The notes: generated by a model from the sequence alone, not told the origin. Shown: positions 18,209 through 26,784, counted from the first letter of the stretch. The stretch: DNA of 64,000 nucleotides from Tardiphaga sp. (GCA_030147505.1 JASBVG010000094.1:31372-95371); one strand, 5' to 3'. Program-made: numbers and translations.

Positions 18209-19243
18209 ATGACCAAGTATAAGCTCGAGTATATCTGGCTCGACGGCTACAAGCCGACGCAGAACCTGCGTGGCAAGACCCAGCTCAAGGATTTCGACAG
18301 CTTCCCGACCCTCGAACAGCTCCCGCTCTGGGGTTTTGACGGTTCGTCAACCGAGCAGGCCGAAGGCCGTTCGTCGGATTGCGTGCTGAAGCCGGTCGCC
18401 GTGTTCCCGGACGCTGCCCGTGTCAACGGCGTGCTGGTGATGTGCGAAGTCATGATGCCCGATGGCGTCACCCCGCATCCGTCGAACCACCGTGCCACCA
18501 TCCTGGACGATCCCGGCGCATGGTTCGGTTTCGAGCAGGAATACTTCTTTTACGAGAACGGCCGCCCGCTCGGCTTCCCGTCGGAAGGCTATCCGGCTCC
18601 GCAGGGCCCCTACTACACCGGCGTCGGCTACAAGAATGTCGGCTCGGTCGCCCGTGAAATCGTCGAAGAACATCTCGACCTCTGCCTCGCCGCCGGCATC
18701 AACCACGAAGGCATCAATGCCGAAGTGGCCAAGGGCCAGTGGGAATTCCAGATTTTCGGCAAGGGCTCCAAGCGCGCCGCCGACGAAATGTGGATCGCGC
18801 GCTACCTGCTGCTCCGTCTGACGGAAAAGTATGGCATCGACATCGAATTCCACTGCAAGCCGCTCGGCGATACCGACTGGAACGGTTCGGGTATGCACGC
18901 CAACTTCTCGACCGAATATATGCGCACGGTTGGCGGCAAGGCCTACTTCGAAGCCCTGATGGCCCAGTTCGACAAGAACATGATGGACCACATCAATGTT
19001 TACGGTCCGGACAACCACATGCGCCTGACCGGCAAGCACGAAACCGCGCCTTGGAACAAGTTCTCCTATGGCGTTGCCGACCGTGGCGCCTCGATCCGCG
19101 TTCCGCACTCGTTCGTGAAGAACGACTACAAGGGCTATCTGGAAGATCGCCGCCCGAACTCCCAGGGCTGCCCCTACCAGATCGCTTCACAGATCCTGAA
19201 GACGATCTCGGAAGTGCCGACGGACAAGAAGGCCGCAGCATAA
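18209..19243 (+). CDS. glnII: Glutamine synthetase type II
   Basis: GSII is the eukaryote-like glutamine synthetase of rhizobia and makes glutamine from glutamate, ammonia and ATP. At 344 residues it is much shorter than GSI (about 470), as expected. Visible motifs are LWGFDGSSTEQA near residue 45, WFGFEQEYFF, NHEGINAEVAKGQWEFQ, GMHANFSTEYMR and HETAPWNKFSYGVADRGASIRVP. GSII is not adenylylated and is controlled mainly by transcription through NtrC and RpoN; the sigma-54 promoter upstream fits. A clear terminator follows. Confidence 0.97.
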   Translation: MTKYKLEYIWLDGYKPTQNLRGKTQLKDFDSFPTLEQLPLWGFDGSSTEQAEGRSSDCVLKPVAVFPDAARVNGVLVMCEVMMPDGVTPHPSNHRATILDDPGAWFGFEQEYFFYENGRPLGFPSEGYPAPQGPYYTGVGYKNVGSVAREIVEEHLDLCLAAGINHEGINAEVAKGQWEFQIFGKGSKRAADEMWIARYLLLRLTEKYGIDIEFHCKPLGDTDWNGSGMHANFSTEYMRTVGGKAYFEALMAQFDKNMMDHINVYGPDNHMRLTGKHETAPWNKFSYGVADRGASIRVPHSFVKNDYKGYLEDRRPNSQGCPYQIASQILKTISEVPTDKKAAA

Positions 19244-19270
19244 GCTGCGCCTGACGCCAAATGAGAAACG

Positions 19271-19297
19271 GCCCGAACGCGAGTTCGGGCTGTTTTG
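19271..19297 (+). terminator. Rho-independent terminator of glnII
   Basis: GCCCGAAC at 19271-19278 pairs perfectly with GTTCGGGC at 19283-19290 around a four-base loop and is followed by TGTTTTG. Confidence 0.88.
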
Positions 19298-19311
19298 TCT
19301 TGATCTCTTCC

Positions 19312-19415
19312 TGTCGTCACCCGGCTTGACCGGGTGACCCAGTACGCGCCGCTGCGGGTGATAGAAACGTGGAGCTGGTGTTTACTGGATCGCCCGGTCA
19401 AGCCGGGCGATGACA
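19312..19415. repeat. Long imperfect inverted repeat, dispersed-repeat type
   Basis: TGTCGTCACCCGGCTTGACC, continuing through CGGGTGACCCAGTA, spans 19312-19344. It is almost exactly complementary to the stretch 19383-19415, which contains TGGATCGCCCGGTCAAGCCG. The loop is 38 bp. Each arm also holds its own hairpin, CCGG-CTTGA-CCGG type. Elements with the core 'cccggcttgaccgggcgat' are common in Bradyrhizobium-like chromosomes. It sits between the 3' ends of glnII and argC. Confidence 0.8.
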
Positions 19416-19423
19416 ATGAGCCC

Positions 19424-20482
19424 TTACGGAAACATCGCCGGCTGATCGATGCCCAGCGTCTCGGCGAAGCCCAGCACCAGATTCATGTTCTGCACCGCCT
19501 GCCCCGACGCACCCTTGGTGAGGTTGTCGAGGGTCGAGACGATGATCGCACGGCCGGGGATACGATCCGCGGCAACGCCGATGAACGTCATGTTGGAGCC
19601 GCGCACATGGCGCGTATGCGGCGTCTTGCCGAACGGCAGGACATACACGAACGGCTCCTTCTCATACTGCTTCACCAGAATCTCGTGCAGTTCCTCGGCG
19701 GTTTTACCGCGCCGGCCGCGCACATAGATCGTCGAGAGAATGCCGCGGTTCTGCGGCAACAGATGCGGCGTGAAGGTAACGATGACCTCCTTGCCGGCAG
19801 CTTTCGAGAACTGCTCATCGAGCTCGGCCATGTGGCGGTGTTTGCCAACCCCGTAGGCGTTGAAGCCATCGGAGACTTCCGAGAACAGCATCTCTTCCTT
19901 GGCCGAGCGGCCGGCGCCGGTCATGCCGGATTTGGCGTCGATGATGATCTCGTCGGTCTCGATGGCCTTGGCCTTGATCAGTGGCACCAGCGGCAATTGC
20001 GCACACGAGGTGTAGCAACCGGGATTGGCGACAAGCCGCGCCTTCTTGATGTCGCGTCGATAAACCTCCACGAGGCCGTAGACGGCTTCTTTCTGTAGCT
20101 CCAGCGCATGATGCTCGTGCCCATACCACTTGGCATAAGCGGCGGGATCGCTCAGCCTGAAGTCGGCGGACAGATCCACGACCTTGGTCGCCGGTGCCTT
20201 GGTGAGCAGATCCTGCAGCACCTTTTGGGTCGTCGCATGCGGGAGCGCACAGAAGACGAGGTCGAGGCCAGCGGTGGCCCAATCGATGCTGTCGATGGAG
20301 ACCAGGGTCGGCAGATCATAAGGCGCAAATTGCGGGAAGACGTCGCCCATCTGCTGGCCGGCGCGCCGGTCGGCGGTGAGGATCGTCAGCTCGACCTTCG
20401 GGTGGCGCAAAAGCAGCCGCACGAGTTCGGCGCCAGTATAGCCGGAGGCACCCAGAATGCCGATTTTCTTCTTGTTGCTCAT
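19424..20482 (-). CDS. argC: N-acetyl-gamma-glutamyl-phosphate reductase
   Basis: ArgC reduces N-acetylglutamyl phosphate to the semialdehyde in arginine synthesis. The 352-residue protein starts with the NADP Rossmann motif GILGASGYTGAELVRLL. It has the catalytic cysteine in NPGCYTSCAQLPL, the substrate loop KSGMTGAGRSAKEE and the late VRGSNMTFIG segment. Length is normal for the long bacterial form. Its ATG overlaps the stop of the paiB-like gene in an ATGA arrangement, implying translational coupling. Confidence 0.96.
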   Translation of the reverse strand: MSNKKKIGILGASGYTGAELVRLLLRHPKVELTILTADRRAGQQMGDVFPQFAPYDLPTLVSIDSIDWATAGLDLVFCALPHATTQKVLQDLLTKAPATKVVDLSADFRLSDPAAYAKWYGHEHHALELQKEAVYGLVEVYRRDIKKARLVANPGCYTSCAQLPLVPLIKAKAIETDEIIIDAKSGMTGAGRSAKEEMLFSEVSDGFNAYGVGKHRHMAELDEQFSKAAGKEVIVTFTPHLLPQNRGILSTIYVRGRRGKTAEELHEILVKQYEKEPFVYVLPFGKTPHTRHVRGSNMTFIGVAADRIPGRAIIVSTLDNLTKGASGQAVQNMNLVLGFAETLGIDQPAMFP

Positions 20483-21165
20483 CCCATAAATCCTTCCGCC
20501 TCGGCCATAGCAGCCAAATGTGACGTCTCTTCCGCAAACAAATGCGGCCGTAATTTGCGCATCTCGTTCGCGATTTCCACCGCTGCCGGCTCGGGCCGCA
20601 TGGCCAGCGCGCTCATGACCGCCAGATGATCGGCATCGGACTTGTGCTGGTTGAGCTTGAAGCTGCCCTCCACCCCATCCACCGCCATTACCACGCCGAC
20701 GATCGCTTTCCGCATCGCCTCGAGCCGGCCTGCCGCCATCTTGTCGGAAGTCCAGGGCTTCTTCGGCGCGAGCCAGCTTTCGAACCTTGCGCTGAGCGCG
20801 TCAAGATGCAGGCCGAGCTCGCGATCGGACAACAGCCGTGCGGGACCGGTGAGATGCACCGCCTGATACAGCCAGGTCGGCACCTGATCAGGCGATGCAT
20901 ACCAGTCGGCGGAGACATAGGCGTCTGCGCCGGTGATCGCCATGGCCCATGGCGTCACACCATCAGCGAGCTTCAGCAACGGGTTCTGCTTTGCCAGATG
21001 AAAGGCGAGATGCGGCGTGCCGTCATTGCCATATGTCAGACAAAACGGGACGGCTGATCCGATCGGCTTGCACCCGTCGAAGGCGCAAATCGTGCCAAAG
21101 CCACGCGCGTCCGCAAACGCGAGTGCGTTGCTGCGGTCGGTCTGGAATCGTGGCGGGATATACAT
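20479..21165 (-). CDS. FMN-binding negative transcriptional regulator, PaiB family
   Basis: This 228-residue protein begins MYIPPRFQTDRSNALAFA, the hallmark start of PaiB-like flavin-binding split-barrel proteins. FHLAKQNPLLK, YVSADWYASPDQVPTWLYQAV and FKLNQHKSDAD are further family segments. Bacillus PaiB lowers expression of degradative enzymes; the proteobacterial homologues are mostly unstudied. The ATG at 21165 has AAGGAG at the right distance; in-frame codons upstream to 21417 encode low-complexity Ser/Arg/Pro sequence and are not part of the protein. It overlaps argC by 4 bp, so it is the first gene of that transcript. Confidence 0.88.
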   Translation of the reverse strand: MYIPPRFQTDRSNALAFADARGFGTICAFDGCKPIGSAVPFCLTYGNDGTPHLAFHLAKQNPLLKLADGVTPWAMAITGADAYVSADWYASPDQVPTWLYQAVHLTGPARLLSDRELGLHLDALSARFESWLAPKKPWTSDKMAAGRLEAMRKAIVGVVMAVDGVEGSFKLNQHKSDADHLAVMSALAMRPEPAAVEIANEMRKLRPHLFAEETSHLAAMAEAEGFMG

Positions 21166-21226
21166 ATCAGGCTCCTTCCGAGTGAAGGCCGCCGGATGAT
21201 CGATCGCGCTGCTGTTCGGGAGAAGA

Positions 21227-21252
21227 CTGCCGCGGACCGTATCCGGCGGCAG
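21227..21252 (-). promoter_or_regulatory. Hairpin in the paiB-argC leader
   Basis: CTGCCGC at 21227-21233 is perfectly complementary to GCGGCAG at 21246-21252. An inner GGA/TCC pairing shortens the loop. It lies between a candidate leader peptide (21264-21335) and the paiB start. Confidence 0.4.
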
Positions 21253-21263
21253 TGAGGCGATCT

Positions 21264-21335
21264 TTAGAGACGAGCGCCTGCTGCCGCGGGAATGCGGCGA
21301 CGGCGGGCGATGGCGCTGGTCACGAAATGGATCAT
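21264..21335 (-). CDS. Candidate Arg-rich leader peptide upstream of paiB-argC
   Basis: A 23-codon frame reads MIHFVTSAIARRRRIPAAAG and ends ARL-stop. Codons 11-14 are four consecutive arginines (CGC CGT CGC CGC). Downstream, 12-37 bp after the stop, a perfect 7-bp hairpin occurs, and another (GGGCGCC/GGCGCCC) lies just upstream of the ATG. A run of codons for the end product ahead of an arginine gene is the form of a translational attenuator. The start lacks an evident ribosome binding site and the function is conjecture. Confidence 0.3.
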   Translation of the reverse strand: MIHFVTSAIARRRRIPAAAGARL

Positions 21336-21359
21336 GGGCGCCCACATAGAGCGGCGCCC
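21336..21359. promoter_or_regulatory. Perfect 7-bp inverted repeat upstream of the leader frame
   Basis: GGGCGCC at 21336-21342 and GGCGCCC at 21353-21359 are exact complements with a 10-base loop. It abuts the ATG of the candidate leader peptide and lies 43 bp downstream of the end of the metallo-hydrolase gene. It could be an operator, or an RNA hairpin acting on translation of the leader or on readthrough from the upstream gene. Confidence 0.35.
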
Positions 21360-21401
21360 ACGAAACGTCAAGGTTGTTTCGCGTCAGGGCATCAGCCCGA
21401 T

Positions 21402-22388
21402 TCAGACCGGGCTCCACGGCGCCGGGGCAATGCGATAGCCATCGCCGTCCTTGACGACGTGGCCATTCGCCGGGAACGGATAGTGGAAGCCCTGCACACG
21501 CATCTTCTCCGCCACGAGCATGTCATAGACCTTGCGACGGGTGGCTTCGGCCTGCGCCGCGTCCTGATCAAACATCAGATGCCAGCCGGGATTGGCTGCA
21601 AACAACGCCGGCAGGTTGGTAATGTCGGACTGGATGAACAGCTTGTCGCTGCCCGACGAGAGGACGAACGACGTGTGGCCAGGCGTATGGCCGATGGCCT
21701 CGACTGCAAGCAGGCCCGGCGCGACGTCCTTCCCCCATTCATAGGGCGTGACCTTCTTCTTCAGGCCTTCGTTGAAGAGTTTGCGGTTGCTGGCGAACAG
21801 ACCCTTCATGCGATCGCTCGAGGCTTTCGCCATCTCGCCATCATCGTTCCAGTACTTCCACTCGGCGGCTGGCACGAGCACTTCAGCGTTCGGGAAAGCC
21901 GGCGTGCCGTCGGCGGCGAGCAGACCGTTTACGTGGTCGCCGTGGAAGTGCGAAATCACGACCATGTCGACATTCTTGGCGTCGATGCCGGCAGCGGCCA
22001 TATTGCTGGCGAACTGACCGACATTGCCTTTGGTCGCAGCGAAGGCACCAGGACCGTTACCAGTGTCGATCACTACCAGCTTGCCACCGGTGTTGATGAC
22101 CAGAGGCGCGAAATGGATGGTAACCTTGTCCTTCGGCAGGAAGGACTTCTCCAATTGCGCGTTGACCTCCTCCTTCTTCGCATTGAGCACGAAGGTATCG
22201 GCCAGCGGGAAGGTGTTGGCACCGTCCGAGATGACATTCACCTGGGCATCGCCAACCCTGTAGCGATAGAAGCTCGGTGCCTGTTTCTCTGCAAGCGGCG
22301 CCGCAGCTTTGGCGGGAGCGGAAGCAATAAGCGGCGACGCTGCGAGCGCGGCGGCACCGGTGAGAGCCTGACGACGAGACAAGTCCAT
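21402..22388 (-). CDS. Tat-exported metallo-beta-lactamase-fold hydrolase
   Basis: The 328-residue protein opens with a Tat-type signal (MDLSRRQALTGAAALAASPL) ending near APAKAAA. The mature enzyme has the MBL zinc motif SHFHGDHV, the second histidine block GHTPGHTSF and the aspartate of QSDIT. The layout resembles periplasmic MBL proteins related to lactonases (AHL-degrading or methyl-parathion-hydrolase types). Substrate is unknown. It has no obvious partner: 142 bp separate it from the DedA gene and 236 bp from paiB. Confidence 0.85.
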   Translation of the reverse strand: MDLSRRQALTGAAALAASPLIASAPAKAAAPLAEKQAPSFYRYRVGDAQVNVISDGANTFPLADTFVLNAKKEEVNAQLEKSFLPKDKVTIHFAPLVINTGGKLVVIDTGNGPGAFAATKGNVGQFASNMAAAGIDAKNVDMVVISHFHGDHVNGLLAADGTPAFPNAEVLVPAAEWKYWNDDGEMAKASSDRMKGLFASNRKLFNEGLKKKVTPYEWGKDVAPGLLAVEAIGHTPGHTSFVLSSGSDKLFIQSDITNLPALFAANPGWHLMFDQDAAQAEATRRKVYDMLVAEKMRVQGFHYPFPANGHVVKDGDGYRIAPAPWSPV

Positions 22389-22530
22389 GGTCGATCCCTC
22401 CAGTGAAATTGACCGGCATAATGCCGGTCCAATGTTGCAGCGATCTTTATCAGCGGTTTGACAACCGCGCGAGATGACAGATCGCCATGCGCGAGATCAA
22501 CACCCTGACGCTTCGATTATTCCAATATCG

Positions 22531-23061
22531 CTATTTGTACTTCAGCGCCCATTCGGCAACGACCGAGAGTGCATCGCCGCACATGATGAGGACGCTCGCC
22601 CAGACAAACGCCGAGGTGAAATTGGCCAGTTGGAAGCGCCAATACGGCATCTCGAAAATGCCGGCGACGAGCGGGACCGAGGCGCGGAGCGGACCGAAGA
22701 AACGGCCGATGAAAATGCTCGGCACGCCCCAGCGGATAACGAAGGCTTCTCCACGCGGCAGCAAGTTAGGGTATTTCGACAGCGGCCACATCTGGGCGAC
22801 GCGGTCCTTGTATCTGTAGCCGAACCAGTAAGACAGCCAGTCGCCCAGAGCGGCGCCGATAGCGCCGGCAATCAGTACCGGCCAGACGCTGAGATCGCTG
22901 GCGCCGACCAGTGCGCCGATAGCAACCAGCGCGCCCCAAGCCGGGACAAGCAAGGAGATGAATGCGAGCGACTCGCAGAAAGCAAGGATAAGGACGATGG
23001 GCGCGGCCCAAGCCTGATGCTCCCTCACAAATTCGGTGAGGCCGTGGAAAGCGTCTGCCAT
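22531..23061 (-). CDS. DedA-family membrane protein
   Basis: This 176-residue integral membrane protein belongs to the DedA/VTT group, now linked to lipid scrambling, including undecaprenyl phosphate recycling. The characteristic sequence GDWLSYWFGYRYKD and the arginine motif FIGRFFGPLRASVPLVAG, near residues 120-137, are present. About four to five membrane spans are seen. It lies 60 bp downstream of the TPR-caspase gene on the same strand, so the two may be cotranscribed. Confidence 0.9.
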   Translation of the reverse strand: MADAFHGLTEFVREHQAWAAPIVLILAFCESLAFISLLVPAWGALVAIGALVGASDLSVWPVLIAGAIGAALGDWLSYWFGYRYKDRVAQMWPLSKYPNLLPRGEAFVIRWGVPSIFIGRFFGPLRASVPLVAGIFEMPYWRFQLANFTSAFVWASVLIMCGDALSVVAEWALKYK

Positions 23062-23121
23062 GGCGTCACGTCTTGCCAGAGCCGCCGATCAAATGCCAGC
23101 AGCCGCCCTGCGACATCATCA

Positions 23122-24600
23122 TCACGGTTTGCGGAGGAAATAGTCATCGCCGCCCAGCGAGCCATAGACAAATGGCTCCTGGGCATTGGCTGTCGCAGCC
23201 ATCACATCATCGCGAACCAGTCCGAAAAACTTGCGGATTTCGACGCCCGGCTTCTGCATGTTCCGGATCAGCGCAGTTGCGAAAGGACTATTGGCCTGCC
23301 CGGACACGCCATCGGACGCCACCTGACCGGCTTTTGCCGCATAGGCCACGAGAGTAGCGCTCGTTTCCGGCTCGATACGGGCAAGACCCCGGCCCACCGA
23401 CCTGCTTGCGACCGTCTTGGCCATATCGCGCAGGAACGGATTGTCGCGGCACGCATCGAGGATGACCAGGCGCAACTTGCGCGCGCTTTCCACACTCGTC
23501 AGTACCGACTCGAGAGGTACCGCCTCGAACTGAACGGACCGATCGGTCTTCAATTTCGCATCCACCGGGATCAGATAATTGACGCCGTTCACCTCGATCC
23601 CGTGGCCGGCATAGTAAACAACGGCCCAATCAGCCCGAGCCGCCTCGGTGGAAAATGCATTTAGCGCCTCGCGCATGGCCGCGGCGCTGAGATCCTTGTC
23701 GAGATGGACGGCTTTGAAGCCGGCGGCGCGGAGTGACTCCGCGACAGCCTTGGCATCGCCGTTCGGGTTCGGCAGCTTCGGCACCGATACATAAGCGCCA
23801 TTGCCGATCACCAGTGCGACGCGAGTTTCGCCGCCAGGCGCATCCTGCGCGATCACCGGCGGCAGGGGATCGGCAGCGGGATTCGGTGCGGTCACTACAA
23901 CTGGCGACACAGCTTTGGACGCAATTGCGAGACCCATGGCGCGTTCGCGCGCCTCCGCCATTTCGCGCGGGGTGACGGAGGCTGGATCGACCCGAGCGGC
24001 GTGCGTGAAATCCGCCTTCGCCTTGTCGCTCTGCCCGATCTGCTCATAGGCCATGCCGCGCGCGACAAAGGTCTTGCCGGCGCGCGAATCCATGCGCGCC
24101 GACTCGTTCAAACTAGTGAAGGCGCGCTCGACGTCGCCCTTGCCCTGATAGGCCACGCCGCAGACACGATAAGCCACCGCATTGCGCGGATTGACACGGA
24201 TGATCGCATTGCAATCATCGAGTGCGAGATCGAATTCGCCGTTCTTGGAATAGGCCGAGGCGCGATTGAGAACGGTGACGGTGTCGTTCTGGCCGAGGCC
24301 GATGGCCTGAGTGTAATCCTTGATGGCCTCGTCATACTTCTTGATCTGAAAATAGACGGCGCCACGGTTGGAATAAGCAAGCGCGGAATTGGGATGGCGA
24401 CGGATGATGTCATCCAGCGATGCCAGCGCTCGCGTGTAGTCGCCTTTCCGGAACAGTGCGATGGCCGCGTTGTTGGCGCGGGCGACGGATGCGTTGCTCT
24501 CGGGAACGTTTCGGATCGTCTGCGCGGCGGCGGGGGATACAACAGGTGACAAAGCAAGCGCCGCTGCGATGATCATCCATCGAAATATCGATTGCGTCAT
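23122..24600 (-). CDS. Exported TPR and caspase-domain (peptidase C14) protein
   Basis: The 492-residue protein has a signal peptide (MTQSIFRWMIIAAALALSPV, cleaved near PAAAQ). Several TPR units follow at about residues 40-205 (for example ALAYSNRGAVYFQIKKYDEA). A Pro-rich linker then leads to a metacaspase-like C14 domain from about 258 (VALVIGNGAYVSVPKLPNP). The catalytic pair is His333 in YYAGHGIEV and Cys384 in ILDACRDNPF, so it looks active. The start ATG 24600 has AGGGGAG upstream; an in-frame ATG at 24639 is less likely. Such exported caspase-like proteins are common in rhizobia, with no known substrate. A DedA gene follows. Confidence 0.85.
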   Translation of the reverse strand: MTQSIFRWMIIAAALALSPVVSPAAAQTIRNVPESNASVARANNAAIALFRKGDYTRALASLDDIIRRHPNSALAYSNRGAVYFQIKKYDEAIKDYTQAIGLGQNDTVTVLNRASAYSKNGEFDLALDDCNAIIRVNPRNAVAYRVCGVAYQGKGDVERAFTSLNESARMDSRAGKTFVARGMAYEQIGQSDKAKADFTHAARVDPASVTPREMAEARERAMGLAIASKAVSPVVVTAPNPAADPLPPVIAQDAPGGETRVALVIGNGAYVSVPKLPNPNGDAKAVAESLRAAGFKAVHLDKDLSAAAMREALNAFSTEAARADWAVVYYAGHGIEVNGVNYLIPVDAKLKTDRSVQFEAVPLESVLTSVESARKLRLVILDACRDNPFLRDMAKTVASRSVGRGLARIEPETSATLVAYAAKAGQVASDGVSGQANSPFATALIRNMQKPGVEIRKFFGLVRDDVMAATANAQEPFVYGSLGGDDYFLRKP

Positions 24601-24839
24601 AGGCTCCCCTGCTGCTTTGCCGCCCTGTGTCATAATCATCGAATATTCATGGCATCGTCAGGGCATGTCGACAGGACTACGCCTTCGCGTAGTGACCGGC
24701 GATTGCGTTGGATGTCGTACTCTTCTGACGAATTGACAGACGCACGATCTGCCGATTTAGTTCACGCAACGGGGACCAGCGATCTCCCCGTCAGGCAACA
24801 TGCCCAAGAATCGCGTCCTGTTTCCACCAAGGGCGCCGC

Positions 24840-26252
24840 ATGTCTGCTATTGAGCCAAAGCTACTCGGCGTCGCGTCGGGCGATCCGGCCATCGATCCCG
24901 TCCGCTCTCACGGTATCTCGTTTTCGGAGGCCCTGTGCGTCTGGCTCCGCATTTCCCTGCTCTCCTTCGGCGGGCCGGCCGGCCAGATCGCGGTGATGCA
25001 TCGCATCGTTGTGGAGGAAAAGAACTGGATCTCCGAGGCGCGTTTTCTGCACGCGCTCAACTACTGCATGTTGCTGCCCGGCCCCGAGGCGCAGCAGATG
25101 GCGACCTATATGGGCTGGCTGCTGCATCGGACCGTCGGCGGCATGGTCGCCGGCGTTCTCTTCATACTGCCAGGCGTCATCGCCATCATGGCGCTGAGCC
25201 ATATCTATGCGGCCTATGGCAATGTCGGCTTTGTCGCGGCGCTGTTCTTCGGTTTGAAATCGGCGGTTCTTGCCATTGTCATCGAAGCGGTGATCCGGGT
25301 CGGCCGGCGTGCGCTTGGCAATTCCGTAATGTATGCGATCGCGGGCATTGCTTTCGTTGCAATTTTCTTCTTCGCCGTCCCGTTTCCGATCATCGTGCTG
25401 AGCGCCGGTGTCGTCGGCCTGATCGGGGGCAACTTGGGATCTCAACACTTTGCCGCGGTGTCTCACGGCAGCAAATCACAGGCTGCGATCGACAGTCTCC
25501 TTGGTGACGGAATTCCCGATCACGCCCGCCCTAGCCTGCAGCGGACGCTTCGGGTGCTCGCCATCTGGCTCGCAGTCTGGCTCGTCCCGGTGGTCGCCAT
25601 CGTCGTGCTTCTAGGCTGGGCCAGCGTCTTCAGCCAGATCGCGGTCTTCTTCAGCAAGCTGGCCATGGTGACCTTCGGCGGCGCCTATGCGGTGCTGGCC
25701 TATGTCGCGCAGCAGGCGGCCGACCACTATCACTGGGTCACCGCCCGCGAGATGCTCGACGGCCTCGGCATGGCCGAAACGACGCCGGGGCCGCTGATTA
25801 TGGTGGTGCAGTTCGTGGCCTTCATGGCAGCGTTACGCGATGCCAGCGGCCTGCCGCCCATGTTGGCCGGAACGCTCGGCGGCTTGCTCGCGACCTGGGT
25901 GACTTTCGCACCCTGCTTCCTCTGGATCTTCGTCGGCGCGCCCTATATCGAGGCGCTGCGCGGCAACCGCGCGCTTGCAGGCGCGCTGGCGGCGATCACG
26001 GCGGCCGTGGTCGGGGTCATTCTCAATCTGTCAATCTGGTTCGCGCTCCACACGCTGTTCCGGCAGAGCAATCCGATTGAGAACTACGGCTTCAACTTCG
26101 ACGCCCCCGTGCTCGCCAGCGTCGATCCCGCTGCGGTTGCGTTATCTGCTGCCGCGGCCATCGCGATCCTCTGGTTCAGGATCGGGATGCTTCCAGTGCT
26201 CGGTGCGTCCTGTGTGGCAGGAGTGCTGATGAAACTCGCCGGATTGATCTGA
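24840..26252 (+). CDS. chrA: Chromate transporter ChrA (CHR family)
   Basis: The 470-residue membrane protein is a long bidomain CHR-family antiporter that exports chromate. Each half carries the family patterns: FGGPAGQIAVMHR with LNYCMLLPGPEAQQMATYMGW in the first, and VTFGGAYAVLAYVAQQA with GMAETTPGPLIMVVQFVAF in the second. Roughly 10-12 membrane helices are visible. No chrB regulator is adjacent. A small membrane protein follows 150 bp downstream. Confidence 0.92.
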   Translation: MSAIEPKLLGVASGDPAIDPVRSHGISFSEALCVWLRISLLSFGGPAGQIAVMHRIVVEEKNWISEARFLHALNYCMLLPGPEAQQMATYMGWLLHRTVGGMVAGVLFILPGVIAIMALSHIYAAYGNVGFVAALFFGLKSAVLAIVIEAVIRVGRRALGNSVMYAIAGIAFVAIFFFAVPFPIIVLSAGVVGLIGGNLGSQHFAAVSHGSKSQAAIDSLLGDGIPDHARPSLQRTLRVLAIWLAVWLVPVVAIVVLLGWASVFSQIAVFFSKLAMVTFGGAYAVLAYVAQQAADHYHWVTAREMLDGLGMAETTPGPLIMVVQFVAFMAALRDASGLPPMLAGTLGGLLATWVTFAPCFLWIFVGAPYIEALRGNRALAGALAAITAAVVGVILNLSIWFALHTLFRQSNPIENYGFNFDAPVLASVDPAAVALSAAAAIAILWFRIGMLPVLGASCVAGVLMKLAGLI

Positions 26253-26403
26253 GCTCCGGCTCGCATCCGGGTTATTCCATCGCGCATCCCGAAGTCGTGA
26301 CCGGTATAGATGAACCATCCAGGAGGTGCGGAGCCTAATGGGCTCCTCACCGGCCCGCCAATGCGGCCAGACGCCGGCCATCAAAACCCGGGAGAATAAA
26401 TTG

Positions 26404-26784
26404 ATGATCGGATCATTGATGATCTGTGTGAGCACTGTCGTGTTGCTGGTCGGGATGGTGGCGGGCATCGCCATGGGGATCAAGCAGGACTTCCTCCTCT
26501 CGCCCGCCCATGCCCATCTCAATCTGGTCGGTGGCGTGCTGCTGTTCCTATTCGGACTGTATTACCGCGTGGTTCCGACGGTCGGCCGCAGCCCGCTGGC
26601 GAGGATTCAGGGCTGGCTGCATATCGTCGGCGGCCTGATGTTCCCGATCGGGATAGGCATCACATTGCTGGCCAATCACACCTATATGGCCGTTCCCATC
26701 ATCGGCTCGCTGATCATGCTCGCGGCCATGGTGCTGTTCGTGGTGATCGTGCTACGCACCGAGCGCGCCGCCGCCGTGGCCTGA
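26404..26784 (+). CDS. Small four-helix membrane protein with oxidase-like histidines
   Basis: The 126-residue protein consists mostly of four membrane helices. SPAHAHLNLVGGVLLFLFG and GWLHIVGGLMFPIGIG each carry histidines. The HAHLNLVG segment resembles helix ends of heme-copper oxidase subunit I, and homologues are often labelled cytochrome c oxidase-like, but it is far too short to be an oxidase. The ATG at 26404 was chosen over TTG at 26401; GGAG lies upstream of both. Function unknown; parE follows about 110 bp later. Confidence 0.7.
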   Translation: MIGSLMICVSTVVLLVGMVAGIAMGIKQDFLLSPAHAHLNLVGGVLLFLFGLYYRVVPTVGRSPLARIQGWLHIVGGLMFPIGIGITLLANHTYMAVPIIGSLIMLAAMVLFVVIVLRTERAAAVA

